7,636 nt of DNA, from contig JAQVGE010000043.1 in assembly GCA_028696935.1 (NCBI GenBank), positions 1 to 7,636 of the forward strand. The letters run 5' to 3'. Below, piece after piece: positions 1-5,378 of this stretch. This stretch comes from Minisyncoccota bacterium. Its GTDB lineage: Bacteria; Patescibacteria; Paceibacteria; UBA9973. The position numbers and the translations under genes are program-made. Position 1 is the stretch's first letter. Each line of letters begins with the position of its first letter. Under the pieces are notes generated by a model, which saw only the letters and a program-made list of their open reading frames with translations, was not told where the DNA came from and made no database searches.

Positions 1-67
1 GACTCTTTATTCTTATCTCCTCTACAAACAAGAAAAGAAAAAAAATAATCAAGACTAATTTATATAT

Positions 68-102
68 ACAAAAAGACTAAGATATTATCTTAGTCTTTTT
101 GT
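68..102 (-). terminator. Intrinsic terminator next to the tRNA 3' remnant
   Basis: A near-perfect hairpin has a 16-bp stem (68-83 with 87-102) and a 3-nt loop. Its arms begin and end in runs of A and T, so it could stop transcription in both directions. On the minus strand it starts 2 nt after the CCA of the tRNA 3' remnant at 105-127, exactly where the terminator of a tRNA gene would be. I infer that it is the original terminator of the tRNA gene used for integration and that ancestral chromosome lies to its left. Confidence 0.85.
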
Positions 103-104
103 TT

Positions 105-127
105 TGGTGGGCGCACAAGGATTCGAA
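105..127 (-). other. tRNA 3'-end remnant, probable attachment site of an integrated element
   Basis: Read on the minus strand this is the end of a tRNA: T-loop TTCGAAT, the 3' half of the T-stem (CCTTG), an acceptor 3' strand compatible with a GGGCGCA 5' strand, a discriminator A and CCA. The partner 5' T-stem strand should be CAAGG, but the minus-strand sequence before TTCGAAT reads TATGT, so identity to a tRNA stops abruptly at 127/128. Many tyrosine recombinases integrate elements into tRNA 3' ends and leave such a duplicate at the far border. The orientation, with the terminator on the left, places the element to the right. Neither an integrase gene nor the intact tRNA is in the window. 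The amino-acid identity cannot be read from this fragment. Confidence 0.75.
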
Positions 128-207
128 ACATAAGTCAGTATATTCAGAAAACCCCTATAAACACTATATTTGAGCTATAATTACGTAATAATTGCTATTT
201 GCAGGTT

Positions 208-224
208 TAATCAATCTTAATCAA
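208..224. repeat. Two TAATCAA direct repeats, 10 bp apart
   Basis: TAATCAA occurs at 208-214 and 218-224, one helical turn apart, in gene-free DNA close to the tRNA-derived attachment site. Short phased repeats near a core site are typical of recombinase arm sites or excisionase/repressor binding sites. The motif is short and AT-rich, so chance is a real alternative. Confidence 0.4.
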
Positions 225-230
225 ACTATG

Positions 231-304
231 CATCTTTTTTCACCTTTTGGTCACAATATGGTCACAATCCATATTATGGCGATGCGGGAAGGTGAAAAGA
301 GATG
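231..304. repeat. Large inverted repeat enclosing a smaller hairpin
   Basis: The arms 231-246 and 289-304 are 16 bp long and complementary except at one position (236/299), which would be a G-U wobble in RNA. Inside lies a second, perfect inverted repeat, AATATGG (255-261) with CCATATT (269-275) around a 7-nt loop. The whole could fold as a 74-nt nested stem-loop or a cruciform. It lies between the attachment-site remnant and the first promoter. Possible roles are recombination or accessory-protein binding, a transcript barrier, or the remains of a miniature inverted-repeat element. No promoter was seen that would make it a stand-alone RNA. Confidence 0.6.
249..268. repeat. Two GGTCACAAT direct repeats, 11 bp apart
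   Basis: Perfect 9-bp copies lie at 249-257 and 260-268, about one helical turn apart, in the loop of the large inverted repeat at 231-304. The spacing would put both copies on the same face of the helix, as in a tandem protein-binding site. The binding protein is unknown. Confidence 0.5.
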
Positions 305-345
305 ATAAAATAAACATTTTATAATCGTTATTTATCATTAAGTTA

Positions 346-354
346 TGATATAAT
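346..354 (+). promoter_or_regulatory. Extended -10 promoter of the three-gene defence operon
   Basis: TGATATAAT is a perfect extended -10 (TGnTATAAT). The -35 region around 325-332 is poor, as extended -10 promoters allow. A start near 361 would leave a leader of only about 15 nt before the ATG at 376. The ten bases TGATATAATA recur exactly in the promoter at 3296-3305. Confidence 0.65.
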
Positions 355-375
355 AAAAGTAATAATTTAAATAGT

Positions 376-1248
376 ATGGAAGATAAAGAGAAACAATTAA
401 GCGACGAAATTAACTCCTTATTAAGTAACGATCCTAGCGATATAGCCTTAAAAATATCCGAGCTTGAAAAAGTTAACACGAAAAAAATATTAAATGAATA
501 TGGTAAATTTGTTAAACAATTTGAAGATTTTTTTGATTTACTAATAACTTTATTTGACCAGGTTAATTATATTAATAAAGATGCTTGGCCAGAGCAAAAA
601 ACTATTCAATTTATTACAATAGCCCACAACCTTCAAACTCTTTACTGCGCCTTTGATTTAGCTGTACGAGGTCACCACGCCGAGGCTATCATTCTTATTA
701 GAACTGTATATGAAACCTTTATAAAAGTCGTTTATTTGTCATGCTACGCAAAAGCTGGATATTCCGTTTTTTATAAGAAAAAGGACGGGACAAAGGAATT
801 TAATTTAACTAATTTTTTGAGTCAGGATTTAAAATTAAATAGGGATAATATTTACATGGTGATGTCAGTAATAGCTCATAGCAAGGGATACCTAATAATG
901 AAAGAGGCTCAAGAAATTGCCACAGAAGGCCAAAAGGGCAAGATAGGACTAAGAATAAAATATGATAAAAAAAATCTAGAGATGGCAATAAATTATCTTT
1001 ATTTTTTGCTTTGGATGTTTATAAAAATTACAATAGAGCTGTTTGTTCAAAACAAAATAAATAAAGCATCTAAGGAGCTTCTAGAAAAGGCGAAGAAAGT
1101 TGAAAAAGCTATAGAAAAAATTTTTATTGGACACCCAGGAGGAGCCTGGAAAACGATAGACCAGGATGTTTCTCATATATTTAAAATTATAAAATTAGCT
1201 GAGGAGGGGGATGACTGGGAAATGGCTATAAAGAATAATTCTATTTAA
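376..1248 (+). CDS. Alpha-helical protein resembling DUF5677, first gene of the defence operon
   Basis: This 290-residue protein has no signal peptide. Residues 1-45 are charged and helical; a hydrophobic helical core spans about 45-125 and 200-225, and the tail is lysine-rich. The segment around 98-124, with G99-H-H, R109 and E113, and the later H168-S169 resemble the R...E / H pattern of DUF5677-type helical proteins; I recognise this only by pattern. A HEPN-like fold is conceivable, but I do not see a clean Rx4-6H ribonuclease motif. The hydrophobic stretches look amphipathic rather than membrane-spanning. The ATG lies about 15 nt after the predicted transcription start without a clear Shine-Dalgarno. 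The next gene begins 4 nt after the stop, implying one transcript with the AlbA_2 and nuclease genes. As the first gene it could be a sensor, toxin or scaffold; the biochemical role is unknown. Confidence 0.8.
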   Translation: MEDKEKQLSDEINSLLSNDPSDIALKISELEKVNTKKILNEYGKFVKQFEDFFDLLITLFDQVNYINKDAWPEQKTIQFITIAHNLQTLYCAFDLAVRGHHAEAIILIRTVYETFIKVVYLSCYAKAGYSVFYKKKDGTKEFNLTNFLSQDLKLNRDNIYMVMSVIAHSKGYLIMKEAQEIATEGQKGKIGLRIKYDKKNLEMAINYLYFLLWMFIKITIELFVQNKINKASKELLEKAKKVEKAIEKIFIGHPGGAWKTIDQDVSHIFKIIKLAEEGDDWEMAIKNNSI

Positions 1249-1252
1249 TTAT

Positions 1253-2410
1253 ATGTTTAACAAAAATATTGATAACTTAACGTTTGAGGATGTTGAATGG
1301 CTTATAGATAATAAAGTCACAGAAGACCAAAGACTTGAGTACAAGAGAGAGGTTTGGGGGAATTCTGAGGCAAATAAAAAAGAGATGTTGAAAGATATCG
1401 TGTCTATGGCAAACAGATACGGTGGATACATTATTATTGGCTTAGATGAAGGTGATAACAATGAGGCGGTTAGTTTTAGTAATGTTCCTAATGCAGAGGC
1501 AAGAAAGGATGAAATATTAAGCTCTTTGTTTGCTAATACTCAACCCAGACTTCAATCAATAAAAATAAAAATACTAGCAAAAGAAAACGTAACAATAATG
1601 GCAATAAGCATACCAAATAGCTTTAGAAAGCCTCACATGATTACATTTTCTGGAATTAACCAATTCTGGATTAGGCACGATAGGCAAAAAATGCCAATGT
1701 CTATAGATGAAATACAGGGGTCAATTATAAATACCTCTAACACAACAAAGGACATACAATCATCGTTCGTCATACAAAAAAGAATAATAGAATTACAATC
1801 CAATAATCAACCATCTCTTGCTATCGGAGTATCACCATTACCACGTGATAATGAAATAATAGATATTTTAGACACCAACCTAAGAGACCTCCTATCTAAT
1901 GGATCAACGGAAAGAGAAGGTGGCGTTAGTTTTAATTTTTCAAGAGCACTAGCAAAGCCAAGTTATAACGGCCTAACTATTGGTAGTAATGACTTTAGAA
2001 AACTCGATTTACATAGAGATGGATATATACAAGCCATATCAAAACTTTATCTTAATGAAGATGTAATACCTCCAATTATGTACGGGTGGGCTATTTTAGA
2101 GCTTATTTTCAGCTTTACTCAAAAATTAAAACACATATATAATCATATAGGTTATGATGGATCCATCTGCGTATTTCTTAGTTTATACAACATTACTAAC
2201 TTTGGATTATACCCATATAAAGATGGCGCCATAGGAAATAGGTCTCATAATTTAACAAGGTGGGATAAGGATAGCTTAGAAATAAATGATTTGGTTTTTA
2301 CTGAAATAGATGAAAATAAAATAACAAAAATTATTGGTGATAGAATATGGCAATCTTTTGGTTTTGATATTGCGCCATATTTTGATAATGAAGTTTTTTT
2401 ATTAAAATAA
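1253..2410 (+). CDS. Schlafen/AlbA_2-domain protein
   Basis: This 385-residue protein has an N-terminal AlbA_2 (Schlafen-type) domain at about residues 20-150. Visible hallmarks are the LEYK motif (E29, K31), the helix DIVSMAN (48-54), the glycine-rich strand GGYIIIGLDEG (57-67) and FWIRHDRQKMPMS at about 140-155. In vertebrate Schlafens this fold is a tRNA/rRNA endonuclease with two Glu and one Asp. E24, E29 and D65 are spaced similarly, so nuclease activity is possible, but many bacterial AlbA_2 proteins only bind nucleic acid. Residues from about 170 onward match no family I recognise; the usual C-terminal ATPase-like or winged-helix parts are not obvious. The gene lies 4 nt after its upstream neighbour and 4 nt before the next, with no Shine-Dalgarno, suggesting translational coupling. 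AlbA_2 proteins are frequent in defence islands, where they may act as effector or nucleic-acid sensor. Confidence 0.85.
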   Translation: MFNKNIDNLTFEDVEWLIDNKVTEDQRLEYKREVWGNSEANKKEMLKDIVSMANRYGGYIIIGLDEGDNNEAVSFSNVPNAEARKDEILSSLFANTQPRLQSIKIKILAKENVTIMAISIPNSFRKPHMITFSGINQFWIRHDRQKMPMSIDEIQGSIINTSNTTKDIQSSFVIQKRIIELQSNNQPSLAIGVSPLPRDNEIIDILDTNLRDLLSNGSTEREGGVSFNFSRALAKPSYNGLTIGSNDFRKLDLHRDGYIQAISKLYLNEDVIPPIMYGWAILELIFSFTQKLKHIYNHIGYDGSICVFLSLYNITNFGLYPYKDGAIGNRSHNLTRWDKDSLEINDLVFTEIDENKITKIIGDRIWQSFGFDIAPYFDNEVFLLK

Positions 2411-2414
2411 AAAT

Positions 2415-3221
2415 ATGCTAGATATAGAAAGCAAAGTACAAAAAATTATCAAAAAAAGTGGTCATGATTTTCACTTAAAGGTGTCTAAAGAGTTAAAAGA
2501 CTCCGGATGGGAGGTTGTTGATAATCATTATTATAATGATCCTGACAGTGGTAAATCTCGAGAAATAGATATTATTGCCAAAAAAATATATGTCGTGTCT
2601 AGTGGCAAAGAAAAAATAACTATTAACTTATTCATTGAATGTAAATATATTACTTCACCAACCATATTTTGGTTTAGATCGCGAGACATAAATAAATCCA
2701 TCAAACTCAGTAAAGACAATGAAATCCTTAACGAAAAAGAGGATTATTATATGAACGATGGAGTAAAACATCACTATGTTAAATCTGATCAAGTCGCTGG
2801 ACAATGGCAATCAGAGAATAATGATGTTTTTGCTGAAGCTCAGCACCAAGTATTAAAAGCTATGTTATTTTTTGAAGAGAACTCAAATAAGAGTTCTTAT
2901 GAAATCAGTTACCCAATAATAGTGATAAATGATTTAAGTTGTTTATATAAAAGAGACTCTTCTCCTAAAAACCATTCGGGTATAAATGAAAATTTTCAAA
3001 TTGAAACAAATTATTCTTATAAAAATAACCAGAAAGAAAATATCACAAAATATTTCTTAATAGATGTCGTGACTCTAACAATGTTTGAAAAATTTATAGA
3101 AGAGTTAGAGTTAAAAGATATACACTTACTAAAAACCTGCCTCGCTTATGACCTAGAACAACAAGAACTAGAAATGGAGGCTAGATATTCAAATGAAACA
3201 TCTCTAGACCCGTACGAATAG
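2415..3221 (+). CDS. PD-(D/E)XK-fold nuclease, last gene of the defence operon
   Basis: This 268-residue protein shows a restriction-endonuclease-like core near its N terminus: a first helix containing E26, then GWEVV (31-35), a DPDSGKSREIDI turn-strand (42-53) with catalytic-type D52, and strand LFIECK (72-77) with E75 and K77. This D...ExK arrangement and the preceding G-W are classical for PD-(D/E)XK enzymes that cut DNA with a metal ion. The rest, about 80-268, is charged and may hold recognition or partner-binding functions; a Q/H-rich helix (FAEAQHQVLKAM) follows at about 137-148. The start lies 4 nt after the AlbA_2 gene and lacks a Shine-Dalgarno. It is probably the DNA-degrading effector of the three-gene module. 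It could also be a stand-alone Mrr-like or type IV-like restriction enzyme. No terminator follows before the small-RNA promoter, so operon transcripts may run into that RNA. Confidence 0.85.
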   Translation: MLDIESKVQKIIKKSGHDFHLKVSKELKDSGWEVVDNHYYNDPDSGKSREIDIIAKKIYVVSSGKEKITINLFIECKYITSPTIFWFRSRDINKSIKLSKDNEILNEKEDYYMNDGVKHHYVKSDQVAGQWQSENNDVFAEAQHQVLKAMLFFEENSNKSSYEISYPIIVINDLSCLYKRDSSPKNHSGINENFQIETNYSYKNNQKENITKYFLIDVVTLTMFEKFIEELELKDIHLLKTCLAYDLEQQELEMEARYSNETSLDPYE

Positions 3222-3276
3222 GCCAATGTATATAGCTAATATTAAATAAATCTTAAATAGATATTTAAATTTTTCA

Positions 3277-3304
3277 TTGCTTTTTTTATTCTATCTGATA
3301 TAAT
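3277..3304 (+). promoter_or_regulatory. Promoter of the intergenic small RNA
   Basis: A -35-like TTGCTT (3277-3282), a 16-bp spacer and an extended -10 TGATATAAT (3296-3304) form the best promoter in the window. Transcription would begin near 3311, at the first base of a stem-loop. No open frame of meaningful length follows on this strand, so the product is probably RNA. Confidence 0.7.
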
Positions 3305-3310
3305 ATAAGC

Positions 3311-3414
3311 ACCTCTATTTATAGAGGTTGTAATAGGGAGTACACCTTTGGTGCACTTGTTACCAACCCTTTTCTGAAAAGTTGTTGAGGATTAATCAAC
3401 AGCTTTTTGCTTTT
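3311..3414 (+). ncRNA. Putative structured small RNA of about 100 nt
   Basis: A promoter, three stem-loops and an intrinsic terminator are packed between the end of the nuclease gene and the convergent minus-strand block. Hairpin 1 (3311-3328) is a perfect 8-bp stem, with ACCTCTAT pairing to ATAGAGGT, at the very 5' end. Hairpin 2 pairs 3339-3346 with 3350-3357 around a TTT loop with one A-C mismatch, and may be closed by AGGG (3335-3338) with CCCT (3367-3370). An alternative pairs GGTTG (3326-3330) with CAACC (3364-3368), which would disrupt both, so two conformations are possible. Hairpin 3 is the terminator. I cannot match it to a known RNA family. It may serve the adjacent defence operon as guide, antitoxin or regulator, or be independent. 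Confidence 0.65.
3377..3414 (+). terminator. Intrinsic terminator of the small RNA
   Basis: A 12-bp stem (3377-3388 with 3396-3407, one G-U pair) with a 7-nt loop is followed by T-rich sequence to 3414. It would end both the small RNA and any read-through from the three-gene operon. Confidence 0.8.
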
Positions 3415-3429
3415 CTAGGGCTATATTTA

Positions 3430-3458
3430 AAAAAACATCTTCATATAAGATATTTTTT
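3430..3458 (-). terminator. Intrinsic terminator of the DUF3800 operon
   Basis: Arms 3430-3441 and 3447-3458 form a 12-bp stem with one C-A mismatch and a 5-nt loop. On the minus strand it ends in a run of seven T, 13 nt beyond the stop codon at 3471. It may also act on the plus strand as a backstop behind the small RNA. Confidence 0.7.
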
Positions 3459-3470
3459 AAAAATATAACT

Positions 3471-3902
3471 TTAATTAAATGCTATATCAATATATTTGTT
3501 AGGGTTTAGCAATTCTTTTTTTTGATGCCCATTTACCGGATGATAAGTAAAACATCTCCAATCGCTTCCTTTTTTCATTTCTGCACAAATAATTACTATT
3601 GACAACTCTTCACAATAAAACACTATATTCCCAGTAACCAAATGTCTTTTTATTTGCCGAATTTCTTTTGTCTCCAAAATATACCTTATAAAAAGTAAGT
3701 ATTGGGCTCTTAGTGGGTTTATATTTTTTTTGCCCTTACCACACAAAAAATGTTGACAATCATCTTCTGAATTTAAAAAAAATATAACAGTTGGCCCTTC
3801 CGGTATTACAACTCTTTTACCTCTATACTCTTCTTGCAAATATTTAATATATTCTGCTTCAGTGCCTCCTTGAAGAAGTGGCGGTGTTTTTTCTATAGGC
3901 AT
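3471..3902 (-). CDS. Unrecognised 143-residue protein behind the DUF3800 gene
   Basis: I do not recognise a family. The protein is soluble and mixed alpha/beta, with strands around VVIPEGPTVIFFL (31-43), IVFYCEE (93-99) and LSIVIICAE (100-108), a helix around 65-86 and a C-terminal WRCFTYHP segment (115-122). Four cysteines (C49, C54, C97, C106) and C117 are scattered without a clean zinc-knuckle spacing. R82, R86-H87 and H121 could form a small RNase active site as in toxin-like folds, but this is speculation. The ATG begins 1 nt after the stop of the DUF3800 gene (TAG-T-ATG), so the two are surely cotranscribed and probably translationally coupled. That points to a joint function, for example effector and partner. 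A terminator hairpin follows at once. Confidence 0.75.
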   Translation of the reverse strand: MPIEKTPPLLQGGTEAEYIKYLQEEYRGKRVVIPEGPTVIFFLNSEDDCQHFLCGKGKKNINPLRAQYLLFIRYILETKEIRQIKRHLVTGNIVFYCEELSIVIICAEMKKGSDWRCFTYHPVNGHQKKELLNPNKYIDIAFN

Positions 3903-3903
3903 A

Positions 3904-4617
3904 CTATTCCAGGTTAATATTCCAGATATTAAACTTCTGCTCCGACGGAAACGAATTAATATCTAACCCTCTTTTTCCAATACGATCCGCTATATGACTA
4001 GAGATAATTTCTTTAGCTGACCCTGGTTTTTTCTGGAAATCATTCCAGTGATAACCGACAGCCCCACTAAAAAAATCTGCTATTTGAATAAATATATTTT
4101 CTTTAGAATCGTATGATTGAATATGCTTAATCGAAGAATTACATTTATTGAAATATATAAAATTATTCAAATAATCATTCAAATTTTTAATTCTTTCCTT
4201 TACTTTATTAGGTTTAAAGTCAGGAAAAATATAGTAATCAACATTATTTTTTATTCCATGGCTCATCAAAATATACATGAACTTATAAAAAGCTAGCTCT
4301 TTATCATCTTTGTGGTATTTTGCATAATCCACGCTATCTTTTTTCACAACTATACAATGAAACTGCAAATAATCACTCTTAAGTTGAATTAAATAGTCTG
4401 TTAAATCTTTTAAAAAACCCAACTTCTTATTGTCTGACTTAACCCACTTAATCTCACCAAGATAATTATGTTTATTTTTTATATCACAAATTTCCTTTTT
4501 TATTTCTGCAATTTTATCTCTATCAACAAAAAGGCCTCCTATTACCATATAAGGATTTTGAGGATTATCTATACTACTTTCATCTAAATATATATTTATT
4601 TGTCTTATTTTATCCAT
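3904..4617 (-). CDS. DUF3800-domain protein
   Basis: This 237-residue protein is a DUF3800 member, a family with an RNase H-like fold common in defence islands and prophages. Visible hallmarks in order are the first strand INIYLDES (7-14, acidic D12 and E13), MVIGGLFV (24-31), GEIKW (54-58, E55), the strand FHCIVVKK (86-93), YYIFPDF (128-134, D133) and the C-terminal IQIADFFSGAVGY (177-189, D181). The spaced acidic residues would match a metal-dependent nuclease site, but the family's activity is not firmly established. Length is typical. A promoter-like sequence lies about 25-50 nt upstream; an AAGAGA at 13 nt or so is only a weak ribosome site. The next gene starts 1 nt after the stop. Its job is probably phage defence or element stability, inferred from context. 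Confidence 0.9.
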   Translation of the reverse strand: MDKIRQINIYLDESSIDNPQNPYMVIGGLFVDRDKIAEIKKEICDIKNKHNYLGEIKWVKSDNKKLGFLKDLTDYLIQLKSDYLQFHCIVVKKDSVDYAKYHKDDKELAFYKFMYILMSHGIKNNVDYYIFPDFKPNKVKERIKNLNDYLNNFIYFNKCNSSIKHIQSYDSKENIFIQIADFFSGAVGYHWNDFQKKPGSAKEIISSHIADRIGKRGLDINSFPSEQKFNIWNINLE

Positions 4618-4640
4618 AAAAAATTTTCTCTTGTAGCTAA

Positions 4641-4669
4641 ATACTAATCTTTTTTAAGAATTTTGTCTA
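4641..4669 (-). promoter_or_regulatory. Promoter of the DUF3800 operon
   Basis: On the minus strand a -35 TAGACA (4664-4669, 5/6 to consensus), a 17-bp spacer and a -10 TAGTAT (4641-4646, 4/6) lie upstream of the DUF3800 start at 4617, giving a leader of about 15-20 nt. The 138-bp gap to the upstream gene supports independent transcription. Confidence 0.5.
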
Positions 4670-4755
4670 TCCGCCTGTATTAGGGACAAATGAATAAATA
4701 AAAATAATACATCTCCTTTTTGCATACTATTTTGTAATTATATATCTTTATACAA

Positions 4756-5352
4756 TTAACTGCCATTCTCACGCTGTACGCCATTTTCATCTAAAAATAT
4801 TATCACAACGTTTTTATTAAACCAAATAACTAATTTTGCAAGTTTTTGTAACTGATCAATAAAGTTTAAATAGGAAATGTTTTCAAATATTACATCTGAT
4901 TTAGTTTTCTCCAGTTTACCCTTTTCATCTGGATGAAAATATTCACCATTAAGCCAATTGTCTAAATTATCGACGCTTTTTATTGTTTTATCATCTATCT
5001 TCAATGAAATACCATTAAACGGTGCTTCATCAGTCTTTTTTTCTAATATTACATTCCAGACTCTACGCACCTCTCTGATATTTTCTTTGATTTTCTCGTT
5101 TTTGGTTTGTTTATAAACTAGATTGCACATTTTGCCAAAATTATAATTACTGTCGTTCATTAAAAACGGTCTAAAATCCACCAAAAAAGAATTGACTATA
5201 TTTCTTGGAATTTTTCTAGTATCATCAATTTTTACACCTTTACCTTCTATATAATTAAAAGAAAAACTAAACCCAATAAAAAAATCTTTGTTCTCTATAA
5301 CTTTTTCAACTTGCTCATTAAAGCCTTGTAAATTTTGGATTAACTCGTCCAT
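4756..5352 (-). CDS. Unrecognised protein directly downstream of the HsdM-HsdS fusion
   Basis: I do not recognise a family. From the ATG at 5352 the protein has 198 residues, is soluble and mostly helical. It opens with an amphipathic helix (DELIQNLQGFNEQVEKVIE), then a strand pair FFIGFSFSFNYIEG, a central helical part rich in K, R and E containing EVRRVWNVILEKK, and a hydrophobic C-terminal segment LVIWFNKNVVIIFLDENG. A longer frame can start at a TTG at 5388, overlapping the end of the hsd gene by 10 nt and adding 12 residues. I prefer the ATG, 26 nt after the hsd stop, but neither start has a Shine-Dalgarno. The tight spacing implies cotranscription with the methylase-specificity gene. 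It could be an accessory, inhibitor or toxin-like partner of the restriction system; this is inference from position only. Confidence 0.75.
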   Translation of the reverse strand: MDELIQNLQGFNEQVEKVIENKDFFIGFSFSFNYIEGKGVKIDDTRKIPRNIVNSFLVDFRPFLMNDSNYNFGKMCNLVYKQTKNEKIKENIREVRRVWNVILEKKTDEAPFNGISLKIDDKTIKSVDNLDNWLNGEYFHPDEKGKLEKTKSDVIFENISYLNFIDQLQKLAKLVIWFNKNVVIIFLDENGVQRENGS

Positions 5353-5378
5353 TTTTTTATAATTAGATCTGTTAAAAA

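Noticed and set aside
15..23. AGAGGAG on the minus strand as ribosome site of a gene to the left
   Set aside because: No ATG, GTG or TTG follows at a suitable distance before the window ends.
105..200. A complete tRNA gene on the minus strand
   Set aside because: Only the 3' end matches. The 5' T-stem strand does not pair, and no anticodon or D-arm follows.
192..305. Plus-strand frame ending in a TGA at 303-305 that might be an integrase C-terminal tail (GHNMVTI...)
   Set aside because: It has only about 37 codons after a stop, no recombinase catalytic motif is present, and the sequence is explained as well by the repeats.
240..479. 79-codon minus-strand frame
   Set aside because: It runs antisense through the start of the 376 gene, is low-complexity in Ser, Leu and Phe, and has no family resemblance.
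1249..1461. 70-codon minus-strand frame
   Set aside because: It is fully antisense to the conserved AlbA_2 domain, whose motifs lie on the plus strand.
2531..2719. 62-codon minus-strand frame
   Set aside because: It is antisense to the PD-(D/E)XK core and shows no features of its own.
3311..3414. CRISPR repeat or tracrRNA
   Set aside because: There is no repeated unit with spacers and no Cas gene in the window.
4654..4725. 23-codon minus-strand small frame upstream of the DUF3800 gene
   Set aside because: It has no ribosome site before its ATG and overlaps the predicted promoter. A leader peptide cannot be excluded but is unsupported.
4735..4758. AT-only palindrome at the stop of the 4756 gene as a terminator
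   Set aside because: The stem is almost entirely A/T, overlaps the stop codon and has no T run after it on the minus strand.
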